DNA of 64,000 nucleotides from Roseiarcus sp963813195 (GCA_963813195.1 CAWEYC010000025.1:62001-126000), one strand, 5' to 3'. Positions 8,307 through 17,838 are shown, counted from the first letter of the stretch. The notes: generated from the sequence alone by a model not told the origin. Program-made: numbers and translations.

Positions 8307-9728
8307 TGTCGCGAGCAACCGATATGTCCGGATTAGGTAGCAAGTGATTTGTCCGGTTTTTTGGACCGGGAGATCGCATGTTGCCGGAGGTTCGGATGGC
8401 GCGTGTATTGGATGCGATCAGGTCGCATCGTTTGAAGCGGTTGAGTTGCGTTGAGGCCGGGGAGCTTCTTGGCCTGAGCGAGCGTCATTTTCGTCGCTTG
8501 CGGGACGCCTATGAGGAGCGCGGCGAAGACGGGCTGGTGGACCGCCGGCGCGGCCGTCGCAGCGGTCGCGGGGTTCTCGAGGATGAGATCGCGTGGACGG
8601 TCGATACGTTTCGGACGCGGTATTTTGACTTCACGATCAAGCACTTCCATGAGCAGGCGTGGGGCCAGACGATGGGCGACGGCCAGCCGTTCATGCGTTC
8701 CTACAGCTGGACGAAGAGCGTGTTGCAGTTGCGCGGGCTGACGACGAAGGCGCCTCGGCGCGGCGTCCACCGGCGCAAGCGCGAGCGGCGGCCGCTGCCG
8801 GGCATGATGCTGTTTCAGGACGGCTCGAAGCACGCCTGGTTGCCCTCCGGTGGCGATCTCGACCTGATCGTGACGATGGACGACGCCACCAGCGCGATCA
8901 CATCGATTTTCCTGTGCGAGGAAGAAGGCACGGCTTCGAGCTTTCGCGGCCTTTCGGAGACGATCCGCGCGCACGGCTTGTTTTCGTCGTTCTACACCGA
9001 TCGTGGCAGCCATTATTTCACCACGCCGAAAGCGGGCGAGAAGGTCGACAAGGCGCATTTGACGCAGGTGGGCCGGGCGCTGCGGCAGCTGAACATCGAA
9101 CACATTCCCTCCTATAGCCCGCAAGCGCGGGGCCGGATGGAGCGGCTCTGGGATACGCTGCAAAAGCGCCTGCCGCCCTTGCTGCGGGTGAACGGGATCG
9201 CCACGGTCGAGGCGGCCAACCGCTGGCTGGCCGAGGTCTATAAACAAGACCACAACGCTCGCTTCGCCGTCGCCGCGGCCGAGGAAGGTTCGGCCTTCAT
9301 CCCCTTCGTCGGCGATCTCGACAACATCCTTTGCATCGAGCAGGAGCGCGTCGCCGGGCTGGACAATACGGTCCGCTATGACGGTCATGTCTTGCAGATT
9401 CCGCCAAGCCGGCATCGACATCACTTCGCCAAGAGCAAAATCCGCGTGCTCGAATATTGGGACGGCGCCATCGCCTTGTTCCACGGGCCGCGCCAGATCG
9501 CGCGCTATCATCGCGACGGAACCCTCGACGAAGCCGATCCAAACCCACGCAAATCCGTCGCGTAAGTCCGTTTCGCGACGACGCCTGTGGACGGCCTGGA
9601 CAGCTCCGGGGCCAAACGGCCCCGAACCTGACCACCCCGCCCACAGGAGGGCAGCTGAAAAAGCCGCAAGCCCAAAAACGGACATTTAGAAAGCTACCTA
9701 AACCGGACATCTTCAAAAGCTATCGACA
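8307..9728 (+). mobile_element. Insertion sequence, ISNCY/IS1202-like, 1422 bp, intact
   Basis: The element begins TGTCG and ends CGACA, with imperfect terminal inverted repeats. The left end runs TGTCGCGAGC...ATGTCCGGATTAGGTAGC; the right end on the other strand runs TGTCGATAGC...ATGTCCGGTTTAGGTAGC. Each end carries a second inner TGTCCG motif about 22 bp further in (near 8348 and 9680), probably extra transposase-binding sites. It is flanked by a perfect 17-bp direct repeat, unusually long for an IS but in line with the long duplications known for the IS1202 group. It holds one intact transposase gene. The family is assigned from the transposase and duplication length. Confidence 0.88.
8378..9565 (+). 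CDS. ISNCY-family (IS1202-like) DDE transposase
   Basis: A 395-aa transposase with an N-terminal helix-turn-helix (AGELLGLSERHFRRLRDAYE, about residues 27-46) and an RNase H-like integrase core. Probable catalytic acidic residues sit in MLFQDGSKHAW, FYTDRGSHYF and ARGRMERLWDTLQKRLP, giving a DDE triad. It is full length with no frameshift, so the element may still be active. ATG at 8378 was chosen; no other gene lies inside the element. Confidence 0.9.
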   Translation: MLPEVRMARVLDAIRSHRLKRLSCVEAGELLGLSERHFRRLRDAYEERGEDGLVDRRRGRRSGRGVLEDEIAWTVDTFRTRYFDFTIKHFHEQAWGQTMGDGQPFMRSYSWTKSVLQLRGLTTKAPRRGVHRRKRERRPLPGMMLFQDGSKHAWLPSGGDLDLIVTMDDATSAITSIFLCEEEGTASSFRGLSETIRAHGLFSSFYTDRGSHYFTTPKAGEKVDKAHLTQVGRALRQLNIEHIPSYSPQARGRMERLWDTLQKRLPPLLRVNGIATVEAANRWLAEVYKQDHNARFAVAAAEEGSAFIPFVGDLDNILCIEQERVAGLDNTVRYDGHVLQIPPSRHRHHFAKSKIRVLEYWDGAIALFHGPRQIARYHRDGTLDEADPNPRKSVA

Positions 9729-9745
9729 GGGCGGCCTCCAATTTG
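9729..9745. repeat. Target-site duplication, right copy
   Basis: Exact copy of the 17 bp at 8290-8306, abutting the right terminus of the insertion sequence. The lack of any mismatch points to a fairly recent insertion. Confidence 0.85.
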
Positions 9746-9834
9746 GATGTCGCCGCGAGCTAAAAAAGTCAAAGTAACGCGCTGAAGTGCGCATCCCTCA
9801 GGTTGATCGAATTTGCTTGAACGGGGAGTCGACA

Positions 9835-10830
9835 ATGTCCGACCTTAAGCATCGCGTCATCGAGGCAAATGGCATCCGTATGCACGTCGCCGAGCAGGGG
9901 ACGGGTCCGCTCGTCCTTCTCTGTCATGGCTTTCCCGAGTCATGGCGCTCCTGGCGACATCAGTTGAAGGCTCTCGCGGAGGCTGGATACCACGCCGTCG
10001 CTCCCGACATGCGAGGCTACGGCCAGACTGACCAACCGGAGGAAATCGAGAAGTACACGCTCTTTCATTTGGTCGGCGACATGGTCGGACTGCTCGACGC
10101 TCTCGGCGCCAAAGAGGCGGTGATCGCCGGCCACGACTGGGGCGCTCCAGTCGCGTGGCATGCGGCGCTGCTTCGACCCGACCGCTTTCGTGGCGTTATC
10201 GGCCTCAGCGTGCCATTTCGACCAAGGGGACCCGTGCCCCCGACAAGCGTCATGCCTCAAACCGACGATGCGATTTTCTATCAGCTCTACTTTCAGCGCC
10301 CCGGCGTGGCCGAGGCCGAACTCGAGCGGGACACGCGCCTCTCGATGCGCAGCATGCTCTATTCGGGGTCGGGCGATGCGTCGCGACCTATGCCGAGCGG
10401 ATCGGCTGCTCAGTTCGTCGGCATGGTCGCACGGAGCGGCGGGTTCCTCGCTCGGATGCATAATCCGACGTCCCTGCCTTCATGGATTACCGAGGCCGAC
10501 GTCGATTTCTACGCGGGCGAGTTTGCGCGCGTCGGCTTTCGTGGCGGCTTGAACTGGTACCGCAACATTGATCGGAACTGGGAGTTGCTCGCCCCATTTG
10601 CGGGACAGCGTGCGACGGTTCCCGCCCTTTACATCGCGGGCGACCGGGACCTCGTCGTTGCTTTTCGCGGCGCGGACCAACTCATCGCCAATTTGTCGAC
10701 TTTTGTCCCGCAGCTACGCGAAACGATCATGCTCCCCGGTTGCGGGCACTGGACCCAACAGGAACGAGCCCGCGAGGTCAATGACGCCATGATCAATTTT
10801 CTGCGGGCGCTTCCCGCCTCGCAGGTTTAG
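9835..10830 (+). CDS. Alpha/beta-fold epoxide hydrolase
   Basis: A 331-aa soluble epoxide hydrolase. It has the HGFPESW oxyanion motif (residues 31-37), nucleophile Asp101 in AGHDWGAPVAW, and the C-terminal catalytic His in LPGCGHWTQQE. The Asp nucleophile separates it from serine esterases and fits attack on an epoxide to form a diol. The start at 9835 has GGGGAG seven bases upstream. It stands alone on the plus strand just after the insertion sequence, with the reductase gene 89 bp downstream. The natural epoxide is unknown. Confidence 0.9.
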   Translation: MSDLKHRVIEANGIRMHVAEQGTGPLVLLCHGFPESWRSWRHQLKALAEAGYHAVAPDMRGYGQTDQPEEIEKYTLFHLVGDMVGLLDALGAKEAVIAGHDWGAPVAWHAALLRPDRFRGVIGLSVPFRPRGPVPPTSVMPQTDDAIFYQLYFQRPGVAEAELERDTRLSMRSMLYSGSGDASRPMPSGSAAQFVGMVARSGGFLARMHNPTSLPSWITEADVDFYAGEFARVGFRGGLNWYRNIDRNWELLAPFAGQRATVPALYIAGDRDLVVAFRGADQLIANLSTFVPQLRETIMLPGCGHWTQQERAREVNDAMINFLRALPASQV

Positions 10831-10919
10831 CGCGCCGATCCGAGTTCAGACCCACCGCCGATCTGCAAGAGTGCTATATTGCGCCACGCCCGCTCCGGGC
10901 GCGAAACGCAGGAAGCGTC

Positions 10920-11960
10920 ATGACAAAGGCCACGACCCCACGCGGTCTCGTCCTCGTCACTGGAGGTTCGGGCTACATCGCCGGGTACTGTATCGCTCAG
11001 TTGCTCGCTGACGGTTGGCGCGTCCGCACGACCGTCAGGAGCCTCGCACGAGCCGAAGACACGCGCGCGGCCATCGACAAGATCGCCGCAGGAGCCGGGA
11101 CGATCGAATTCGCGGCGGCCGATCTCAATGCGGACGCTGGCTGGGCCAATGCGGTCGCCGGCGCGGGCTATGTCCTCCACGTCGCGTCCCCCGTTCCGGC
11201 AATCGACCCTGACAACGACGATGAATTGGTCCGGCCCGCCCGCGATGGCACGCTGCGAGTCCTGAAGGCGTCGCGCGAGGCCGGCGTCAAGCGAGTGGTG
11301 ATGACCTCCTCGATGGCCGCCATTGCGTTTGGCCGAGGCGAGCGCGCGGAGCCGTTCACCGAAGCCGATTGGACGGACGAGACGAACCGCAACGACACCT
11401 CGGCCTATGAGCGGTCCAAGACGATCGCCGAGCGCGCGGCGTGGGCGTGGCACAAAGCCGAAGGCGGGGCGCTCGAACTCGCGACGGTCAATCCCGCCCT
11501 GGTCCTGGGGCCGGCGCTGGGGTCGGATTTCTCCGCATCGCTCGAGGCCGTCAGGAAGCTGCTGGACGGCTCCGTGCCCGCGTTGCCGCACTTCGGCTTT
11601 TCCCTGGTCGATGTTCGCGACATCGCGCAATTGCACTTGTTGGCGATGACCAGCCCCGCCGCCGCGGGGCAGCGGTTCCTCGGCTCGGCCGACTTCTATT
11701 GGATGAAAGATATCGCGAAAGTCCTCAAGCAGGGCCTCGGCGGCGAGGCGCGCAAAGTCCCCTCGATTTCGATACCGGACTTTCTCGTTCGCCTGTTCGC
11801 ACTGTTCGATCCGGTTGTGCGCACTCGGCTCTTCGAACTCGGAAAGCGCCGCTCCGTTTCTTCGGACAAGGCGCGGCGCGTGCTGGGATGGACGACGCGG
11901 CCAATGCCGGAAACCATCCTCGACACCGCCAGAAGCCTCCAGGCGCAGAGCTTGGTTTAG
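10920..11960 (+). CDS. NAD(P)-dependent SDR/epimerase-type aldehyde reductase
   Basis: A 346-aa extended short-chain dehydrogenase of the dihydroflavonol-4-reductase/aldehyde reductase type. The N-terminus has the nucleotide-binding TGGSGYIAG followed by Arg residues (RTTVRSLAR) that suggest NADPH. The catalytic pair is in TSAYERSKTIAE (Tyr-x3-Lys), with Ser in MTSSMAAIAFG. AGGAAG lies before the ATG. Likely role is reduction of an aldehyde or ketone; no pathway partner can be named. Confidence 0.87.
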   Translation: MTKATTPRGLVLVTGGSGYIAGYCIAQLLADGWRVRTTVRSLARAEDTRAAIDKIAAGAGTIEFAAADLNADAGWANAVAGAGYVLHVASPVPAIDPDNDDELVRPARDGTLRVLKASREAGVKRVVMTSSMAAIAFGRGERAEPFTEADWTDETNRNDTSAYERSKTIAERAAWAWHKAEGGALELATVNPALVLGPALGSDFSASLEAVRKLLDGSVPALPHFGFSLVDVRDIAQLHLLAMTSPAAAGQRFLGSADFYWMKDIAKVLKQGLGGEARKVPSISIPDFLVRLFALFDPVVRTRLFELGKRRSVSSDKARRVLGWTTRPMPETILDTARSLQAQSLV

Positions 11961-12240
11961 GATCGCTCGCCTTCGGCCACGCGTGATCGACGTGACGGCG
12001 CGGCCCCGGCCGCCTGCTCGGACGTAGGCGCTGCGACCGCGCGGCCGTAGCTTGCCCGGGTAAACGCGTTGCCGTCCGATGAGGCGAGGAACGCGACGGA
12101 CCGGCCGAACCGCGCGCTCCCATTGACCAACGTGGTCGCCCCGGGGCTGAGGCGCATCCGGCGACGCCTCCGTCTATCGCTTTATGACCGATCTCGGGAT
12201 ATCTGTGCCCGCCTATCGCGTCTTGCCCCAGGGACTCCGC

Positions 12241-13071
12241 ATGACTTCACAGCCCGTCATCTCCTTCAGCGACGGACATTCGATCCCGCAGGTCGGGCTC
12301 GGCGTCTGGCAAACCCCAAACGACGTCGCGGTGACCGCGGTCAAAGCGGCGCTCGATACCGGCTATCGCCACATCGACACCGCCGCCATCTATGAAAACG
12401 AAGCGGGAGTGGGCGCGGGCATCCGCGCCGCCGGCCTGGCGCGCGAAGAGATCTTCGTCACGACCAAGGTCTGGAACGCTGATCAGGGTTTCGACCAGAC
12501 CTTGAAGGCGGCCGAGGTTAGCCTCAAGCGCCTCCGCCTCGAACACGTGGACCTCTACCTGATCCACTGGCCGGCGCCGCGCAAGGGCCTCTTCGTCGAC
12601 ACCTGGCGTGCTCTCATTCGCCTGAAGGAAGCCGGTCGCGTCCGCTCCATCGGCGTGTCCAATTTCGGGACCGAACATCTCGACCGGATCATCGGCGAGA
12701 CCGGCGTAACACCCGTTCTCAACCAGATCGAACTGCATCCGCGCTTCCAGCAGAAGGGGCTGCGCGAGGCGCATGCGGCGCTCGGCATCGCCACGCAGTC
12801 GTGGAGCCCACTCGGTCGAGGCAGGCTGCTCGCGGATCCGGTGATTGCCGCCGTCGCGGCCAAACACGGCCGCACTCCGGCTCAGGTCATTGTCCGCTGG
12901 CACATCGACAATGGCCTCATCGTCATTCCGAAATCGGTGACGCCTTCGCGCATCGCCGAGAATTTCGATGTCTTCAGCTTCACCCTCGATGACGACGACC
13001 TCAAGGCGATCGCCAAGCTCGACGCCGCCGACGGCCGGATGGGCCCGAACCCGATGACGGCGACCTTTTGA
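12241..13071 (+). CDS. Aldo/keto reductase
   Basis: A 276-aa aldo/keto reductase of the DkgA/2,5-diketo-D-gluconate reductase type. The full catalytic tetrad is visible: Asp46 (GYRHIDTA), Tyr51 (AIYENE), Lys76 (VTTKVWN) and His109 (LIHWPAP). NADPH-binding residues are in VIPKSVTPSRIAENF. It should reduce aldehydes or ketones in the cytosol. I chose the start at 12241 rather than an upstream ATG at 12184 because homologues begin here and AGGGA precedes it. Confidence 0.92.
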   Translation: MTSQPVISFSDGHSIPQVGLGVWQTPNDVAVTAVKAALDTGYRHIDTAAIYENEAGVGAGIRAAGLAREEIFVTTKVWNADQGFDQTLKAAEVSLKRLRLEHVDLYLIHWPAPRKGLFVDTWRALIRLKEAGRVRSIGVSNFGTEHLDRIIGETGVTPVLNQIELHPRFQQKGLREAHAALGIATQSWSPLGRGRLLADPVIAAVAAKHGRTPAQVIVRWHIDNGLIVIPKSVTPSRIAENFDVFSFTLDDDDLKAIAKLDAADGRMGPNPMTATF

Positions 13072-13298
13072 CGCTGCCGGCGGCCTGACGGAGTCGATCC
13101 GCAGGCGCCAATCAGAACCCCACCTGAGAATCAGGCGCGGCTGGACAGTCGGCTCTTCAATCCCGAGGGATTGGCGCGCCAAAGCGGTTTAGGCTTGCAA
13201 GCGGCGTCCAAATTCCGCAAGTTTCAATCCAAACCGATGGCCAGCCGGCGAATGTCCGGTGGAACCATCGGAATATGGGATATCAGCGGGAGGAACGC

Positions 13299-14444
13299 AT
13301 GAGGCTCACCAGACGGTCCGTAAGCCTGGGGCTCGCCGCGAGTATGGCGGCGCCGGCGTTCTTGCGCGCCGCTCGCGCCGCTGGCGATACGATCAAGATC
13401 GGCATGGTGTTGCCCGTCACTGGCCCTGCCGCGGACAGCGGCAAATACGCGCTGACCGGCGCGAAGATCGCGCTCGAACGGGTCAACAAGGTGGGCGGTG
13501 TGCTCGGCAAGCCTCTCGAAATTGTGACCGAGGACGATCAGACGACCAATCCAGGCGCCGTGCTCGCCTTCTCCAAGCTCGCGGCGCAGCCCGATATCGT
13601 CGCCTTCCTCGGCTCGATCCGCTCGACGCAAAATCACGCGATGGCGGGCGACATCCTCAAGACCGGCAAGCCCGTCTGCTTCGGCGGCACCGATCCCGCG
13701 CTGACGAAAATGGGCAATCCGTGGCTGATACGCTTTCGCCCCAACGATTCCTATTCGGGTCGCGTGATCGCCTCCTACGGCGTGGAGACCCTGGGCAAGA
13801 AGAACTGGGCGATCGTTCATTCCACCGACGCGTTCGGAACCGGCGGCCTGAAAGCTCTCTCGGCCGCGCTCGACAAGCTCGGCGCCAAGGTCGCGATCGA
13901 CCAGGGCTATCCCAACCAGAGCCAGGATTTCACGCCCGTGGTGCTCGCGATCAAATCCTCGGGCGCCGACGTCATCGGCTCGTATTTCACGTTCGACAAC
14001 GACCTCGCCATCTTCGCCAGGCAATTGCGGCAACTCGGCGTGACGATTCCCTGGGTCGGCTCGCCCTCGACCATCGACGCCGGCGCGGTCAAGCTCGCCG
14101 GCCCCGCGCTGTATGGAACTTACGGCGTCGCCGACTACGCGGTCGACGCGAGCCCGGCCTCGAAGGAATTCGCGACGCTCTACGGCGCTGTCTCCAAGGC
14201 GCCGCCGGACAATTACAGCTCCTGGACTTATGACGCGATCGGCGTGCTCGCGGTCGCGATCAACAAAGCCGGCTCGACCGACCCCGGCAAGATCCGCGCC
14301 GCCATGCTCTCCATCAAGGGCTACCAGGGCGCCGAGGGCGAATACAATTTCGACCAGTTCGGCGACGGCCTGCACGGCTACAACATCGTGCGCAACGAGA
14401 AGGGCGTGATCGTCTTCGACAAGCATATCGAGTTCACGGACTGA
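13299..14444 (+). CDS. Branched-chain amino acid-type ABC transporter substrate-binding protein
   Basis: A 381-aa periplasmic binding protein of the Leu/Ile/Val (PBP1) family. The N-terminus RLTRRSVSLGLAAS resembles a twin-arginine or Sec signal, ending near ARAAGDTIKIG. The fold motifs IKIGMVLPVTGPAADSG and the GYPNQSQDFTPVV segment are typical. The start at 13299 has GGGAGGAA upstream. It is the first gene of a plus-strand importer operon reaching 18908. Many members of this family bind ligands other than amino acids, and the dehydrogenase at the operon end may hint at a hydroxy- or keto-acid. Confidence 0.9.
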   Translation: MRLTRRSVSLGLAASMAAPAFLRAARAAGDTIKIGMVLPVTGPAADSGKYALTGAKIALERVNKVGGVLGKPLEIVTEDDQTTNPGAVLAFSKLAAQPDIVAFLGSIRSTQNHAMAGDILKTGKPVCFGGTDPALTKMGNPWLIRFRPNDSYSGRVIASYGVETLGKKNWAIVHSTDAFGTGGLKALSAALDKLGAKVAIDQGYPNQSQDFTPVVLAIKSSGADVIGSYFTFDNDLAIFARQLRQLGVTIPWVGSPSTIDAGAVKLAGPALYGTYGVADYAVDASPASKEFATLYGAVSKAPPDNYSSWTYDAIGVLAVAINKAGSTDPGKIRAAMLSIKGYQGAEGEYNFDQFGDGLHGYNIVRNEKGVIVFDKHIEFTD

Positions 14445-14498
14445 GAGGCGGCGCTCGTCATCGCGATTTCACGACAAGAAAGTCGAGAGCGACGCCGC

Positions 14499-15374
14499 AT
14501 GGATTTCTTCCTGCAACTGCTTTTCACGGGCATCGGCATCGGCGCCGTCTACGCCCTCGTCGCGCTCGGCTTCGTGCTGATCTTCCGCACCACCAGCGTC
14601 GTCAATTTCGCCCAGGGCGAGTTCTCGATGGTGGCCGCCTATCTGATGGTCGTCTTCGCGGTCGATTTGGGCTGGCCTTATTGGCTCGCGTTTCTGATCT
14701 CGATCGCGGGGATGGCGCTGCTCGGCGCGGTTTTCAATCTGTTCGTCTACTACCCCCTGCGCAACCGCACCTATCTGCCGGTCCTGATCTCGACCATCGG
14801 GGCCTCGATCTTCCTCTCCAACACCGTGCTCGCACTCTATGGGCCGCAACCGCAGGTGCTGCCGGGCTGGCTCGATACTCCGGGATTCCAGGTCGGTCCG
14901 GTCTATCTCGACAGCCAGTATCTCGTCATCATCGCCGTGACGCTCGCGCTGGTCGCCTTTCAATATTGGCTGTTCGAGCGCACGCTGCTGGGCAAGAAGC
15001 TGCAGGCGACCAGCCAGGACAAAGAGATGGCGGCGCTGCTGGGCATTCCCGTCGCCGCGATGATCATGATCACTTTCGTCTACAGCGCCGTTCTCGGCGG
15101 GATCGCCGGCATATTGGTGGCGCCGGTTCTGTTCGTCTCGATCCAGATGGGCTCGACGATCGCGCTGAAGGCTTTCGCCGCGACGATCATCGGCGGCTTC
15201 GGCGACGTCGCCGGCGCCATCCTCGGCGGCTTCGCGATCGGCGTCATCGAGACTTTCGGCGCCGCCTATATCTCCGTGCCGTTCAAGGACGCCTTCGCCT
15301 TTCTCGTGCTCATTGTCTTCCTCGCCGTTCGCCCGCAAGGCATCTTCGGCGAGCGCGTGGCGGAAAAGGCGTGA
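14499..15374 (+). CDS. livH: Branched-chain amino acid ABC transporter permease (LivH type)
   Basis: A 291-aa polytopic inner-membrane permease with the LivH-type start FLQLLFTGIGIGAVYALVAL and the conserved VNFAQGEFSM after the second segment. It pairs with the LivM domain encoded next. The TGA at 15372-15374 overlaps the GTG start of the fused downstream gene, indicating coupled translation. Confidence 0.93.
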   Translation: MDFFLQLLFTGIGIGAVYALVALGFVLIFRTTSVVNFAQGEFSMVAAYLMVVFAVDLGWPYWLAFLISIAGMALLGAVFNLFVYYPLRNRTYLPVLISTIGASIFLSNTVLALYGPQPQVLPGWLDTPGFQVGPVYLDSQYLVIIAVTLALVAFQYWLFERTLLGKKLQATSQDKEMAALLGIPVAAMIMITFVYSAVLGGIAGILVAPVLFVSIQMGSTIALKAFAATIIGGFGDVAGAILGGFAIGVIETFGAAYISVPFKDAFAFLVLIVFLAVRPQGIFGERVAEKA

Positions 15375-17104
15375 GCGAGATGCGCGGCTTCCCCTCAGGG
15401 CAAATCGCCTACGCCCTCGCGGCCGTGGCGCTCGTCGCGCTTGCGGCCAGCGTCAAGACCGACGGCTATGTCGCCAACATCCTCTTGCAGGCGGCGACCT
15501 ACGCGGTCGCGGTTTTCGGCCTGTCGATCGTGCTCGGCCTCTGCGGTCAGATCAATCTCGCGCAGGCCGCGTTCTTCGCGCTCGGCGCCTATGCCGTCGG
15601 CCTCGGCACGTCGGACTATCGCTTGCCCTTTTGGCTTTGCCTCGTCGGCGGCATGGCGGTCGCGGGCGCGGCGGGCGCAGGGCTCGGCGTCTCGACGCTG
15701 CGCCTCGGCGGCCATTACCTCGCGATGGTGACGATCTCGTTCCAGCAAATCCTGACCGTCGTCCTCATCAACGCGATCCGCTTCACCCATGGGCCGGACG
15801 GCGTCGGCTCGATCGCGCGCCCGGCCGGCTTCGCCTCGAGCCAGGCCTATCTCGCGCTCGCCGTCGCCGGGCTCGCTTCGTCCGGCTATTTCGTCTGGCG
15901 TCTCGCTGACACGCGGCTCGGGCGCGCGATGCGCGCAGTGCGTGACAACGAACTCGCCGCCAGCGCGGCGGGAATCGACGTCTTCCGGACCAAGGTGATC
16001 GCCTTTGCGCTCTGCGCGATGTTGGGCGGCTTGGGCGGCGGGCTGTTCGCGGGCGGTTTTTCCTACATAAGCCCGGATCAGTTCGCCTTCTCCAATTCGA
16101 TCGTCCTGCTGACGATGGCGCTCCTCGGCGGCGTCTCCTCGCCGATCGGCTCGACGATTGGGACGGCCCTGCTCATCCTCATTCCCGAATGGCTGCGTTT
16201 CCTGAAGAGCATCCCGGGCCTCTATCTCGCGATCTACGGTCTCGCCGTCATCCTGATCGTCATCTTCATGCCGGAGGGCATCTGGGGCTTCGTCGCGGGA
16301 TTGTTTCGACGGCGCCGGCGCGACCCGTCGACGCCCGCCGAGCCGCTGGCGCTGCGTCCCGCCGATTCCGGCGCCCCGCTCGCGCTGGAGGTCAGAGGCC
16401 TCGCCAAGAATTTCGGCGGCCTGAAAGCGGTCGACGGCGTCGATTTTCAGGTGCGGCGCGGCAGCGTCCATGCGCTGATCGGCCCGAACGGCAGCGGCAA
16501 GACGACGACGCTCAATGTGGTGACCGGGCTCTATCGCGCAACGGCGGGCGCAATTCTCGTCGACGGCGTCGACGTGACTGCGCTGCCCGCGCATAAGCGC
16601 ACCGTCGCCGGCCTGGCGCGCACGTTCCAGAACATTCGTCTGTTCCGCTCGATGACGGCGCTCGAAAATGTCGTGATCGGCGCCGAGCGCCAGGGCAATG
16701 GGCTCGTCGAGGGCGGACATGAGGCGCTGCGCCGGCGCGCCCGCGCCGCGCTCGACTTCGTCGGATTGGGGAAGCGCGCCAACGAGACGATCCCGCGTTT
16801 CAGCTACGGCCACCAACGCCTGATCGAAATCGCTCGCGCATTGGCCGCCAATCCAACGGTGCTGTTGCTCGACGAGCCCGCCGCTGGCCTCAACTCCAGC
16901 GAGAAGAAGGCGCTGCACGATCTGCTCGACCGCATCGCCGCACAAGGCCTCACCATTCTGATCATCGATCACGACATGACCTTGATCTCGGGGGTCGCGA
17001 GGCATCTGACGGTGCTCAACTTTGGCCGTCGCATCGCCAACGGCGAAACGGCCGAGGTCCTGCGGCAGCCCGACGTCGTCGCCGCCTATCTCGGAGTCTC
17101 GTGA
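15371..17104 (+). CDS. Fused LivM permease and LivG ATPase
   Basis: A 577-aa single-chain fusion. Residues about 5-315 form the LivM-type permease (GLSIVLGLCGQINLAQAAFF near the N-terminus), ending in a basic linker (FRRRRRDPSTPAEP). Residues about 335-577 form the LivG-type ATPase with Walker A GPNGSGKT, signature FSYGHQRLIEIARAL, Walker B VLLLDEPAAGL and switch region LIIDHDMTLI. Usually these are two proteins. The join removes one chain from the complex and fixes the permease/ATPase ratio. The start is GTG 15371 (overlapping the livH stop); ATG 15380 is possible. Confidence 0.93.
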   Translation: MSEMRGFPSGQIAYALAAVALVALAASVKTDGYVANILLQAATYAVAVFGLSIVLGLCGQINLAQAAFFALGAYAVGLGTSDYRLPFWLCLVGGMAVAGAAGAGLGVSTLRLGGHYLAMVTISFQQILTVVLINAIRFTHGPDGVGSIARPAGFASSQAYLALAVAGLASSGYFVWRLADTRLGRAMRAVRDNELAASAAGIDVFRTKVIAFALCAMLGGLGGGLFAGGFSYISPDQFAFSNSIVLLTMALLGGVSSPIGSTIGTALLILIPEWLRFLKSIPGLYLAIYGLAVILIVIFMPEGIWGFVAGLFRRRRRDPSTPAEPLALRPADSGAPLALEVRGLAKNFGGLKAVDGVDFQVRRGSVHALIGPNGSGKTTTLNVVTGLYRATAGAILVDGVDVTALPAHKRTVAGLARTFQNIRLFRSMTALENVVIGAERQGNGLVEGGHEALRRRARAALDFVGLGKRANETIPRFSYGHQRLIEIARALAANPTVLLLDEPAAGLNSSEKKALHDLLDRIAAQGLTILIIDHDMTLISGVARHLTVLNFGRRIANGETAEVLRQPDVVAAYLGVS

Positions 17105-17838
17105 TGGCGCTGCTCGAAGTGAGAGACCTCTGCGTCAGCTACGGCGAGATCGAGGCGTTGCGCGGCGTCTCGTTTGCGATCGAGGAGGGCGCCGTCGTGA
17201 CGCTGCTCGGCTCCAACGGCGCCGGCAAGTCGACCACTCTGCGCGCGATCTCGGGGCTCGTTGCGCCGCGCGTGGGTTCGATCCTGTTCGACGGAAAACC
17301 GATCGCGGGGCTGGGTCCTCGCGCGATCGTCAAGCTCGGCGTCGCGCATGTGCCGGAGGGGCGGCGGGTCTTTCCCGGCCTCACGGTGCGTGAGAACATC
17401 ATGCTCGGGGCCTCGAACGGGAATGCCGCCAGCGCGGCGATCCGGCGTGAGGCCGATGCGATGTTCGATGTCTTTCCCGACATCCGGCGCTTCGCCGACG
17501 CGCTCGGCTGGACGCTCTCCGGCGGCCAGCAGCAGATGGTCGCCGTGGCGCGGGGCCTGATGGCCAAGCCCCGCCTGCTGCTGCTCGACGAGCCCTCGCT
17601 TGGCCTCGCGCCCGTCATCGTGCAGGCGGTGTTCCAAATCATCGCCGAAATCCATAAGCGCGGAACGACGGTGCTGCTGGTCGAGCAGAACGCGCATATG
17701 GCTTTGAAGGTCGCGAACTGGGGTTATGTGCTGGAGAGCGGCAGGCTCGCGCTCGGCGGCGATCCGGCGACGCTGTGGAGCGACGAACGCATTCGTGACG
17801 CCTATCTCGGCGGCGCCCAGGCCAAGGCTTCGACATGA
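17104..17838 (+). CDS. livF: Branched-chain amino acid ABC transporter ATP-binding protein (LivF type)
   Basis: A 244-aa ATPase with Walker A GSNGAGKS, signature LSGGQQQMVAVARGL and Walker B LLLLDEPSLGL, plus the LivF-typical VPEGRRVFPGLTVREN. It is the second ATPase of the importer, partnering the LivG domain of the fusion. The start overlaps the fusion stop (TGATG); an in-frame GTG at 17101 is an alternative. Its own TGA overlaps the next gene by 4 bp. Confidence 0.94.
   Translation: MALLEVRDLCVSYGEIEALRGVSFAIEEGAVVTLLGSNGAGKSTTLRAISGLVAPRVGSILFDGKPIAGLGPRAIVKLGVAHVPEGRRVFPGLTVRENIMLGASNGNAASAAIRREADAMFDVFPDIRRFADALGWTLSGGQQQMVAVARGLMAKPRLLLLDEPSLGLAPVIVQAVFQIIAEIHKRGTTVLLVEQNAHMALKVANWGYVLESGRLALGGDPATLWSDERIRDAYLGGAQAKAST

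Noticed and set aside
8325..9710. Insertion sequence ends placed at the TGTCCGG motifs
   Set aside because: With those ends no adjacent direct repeat exists. Moving the ends outward to TGTCG...CGACA gives a perfect abutting 17-bp duplication, so the outer ends are preferred.
15395..17005. A 536-codon open frame on the minus strand opposite the liv genes
   Set aside because: It is antisense to a well-supported LivM-LivG protein, is rich in Arg/Asp/Glu/Ala as expected from high-GC shadows, and shows no domain.
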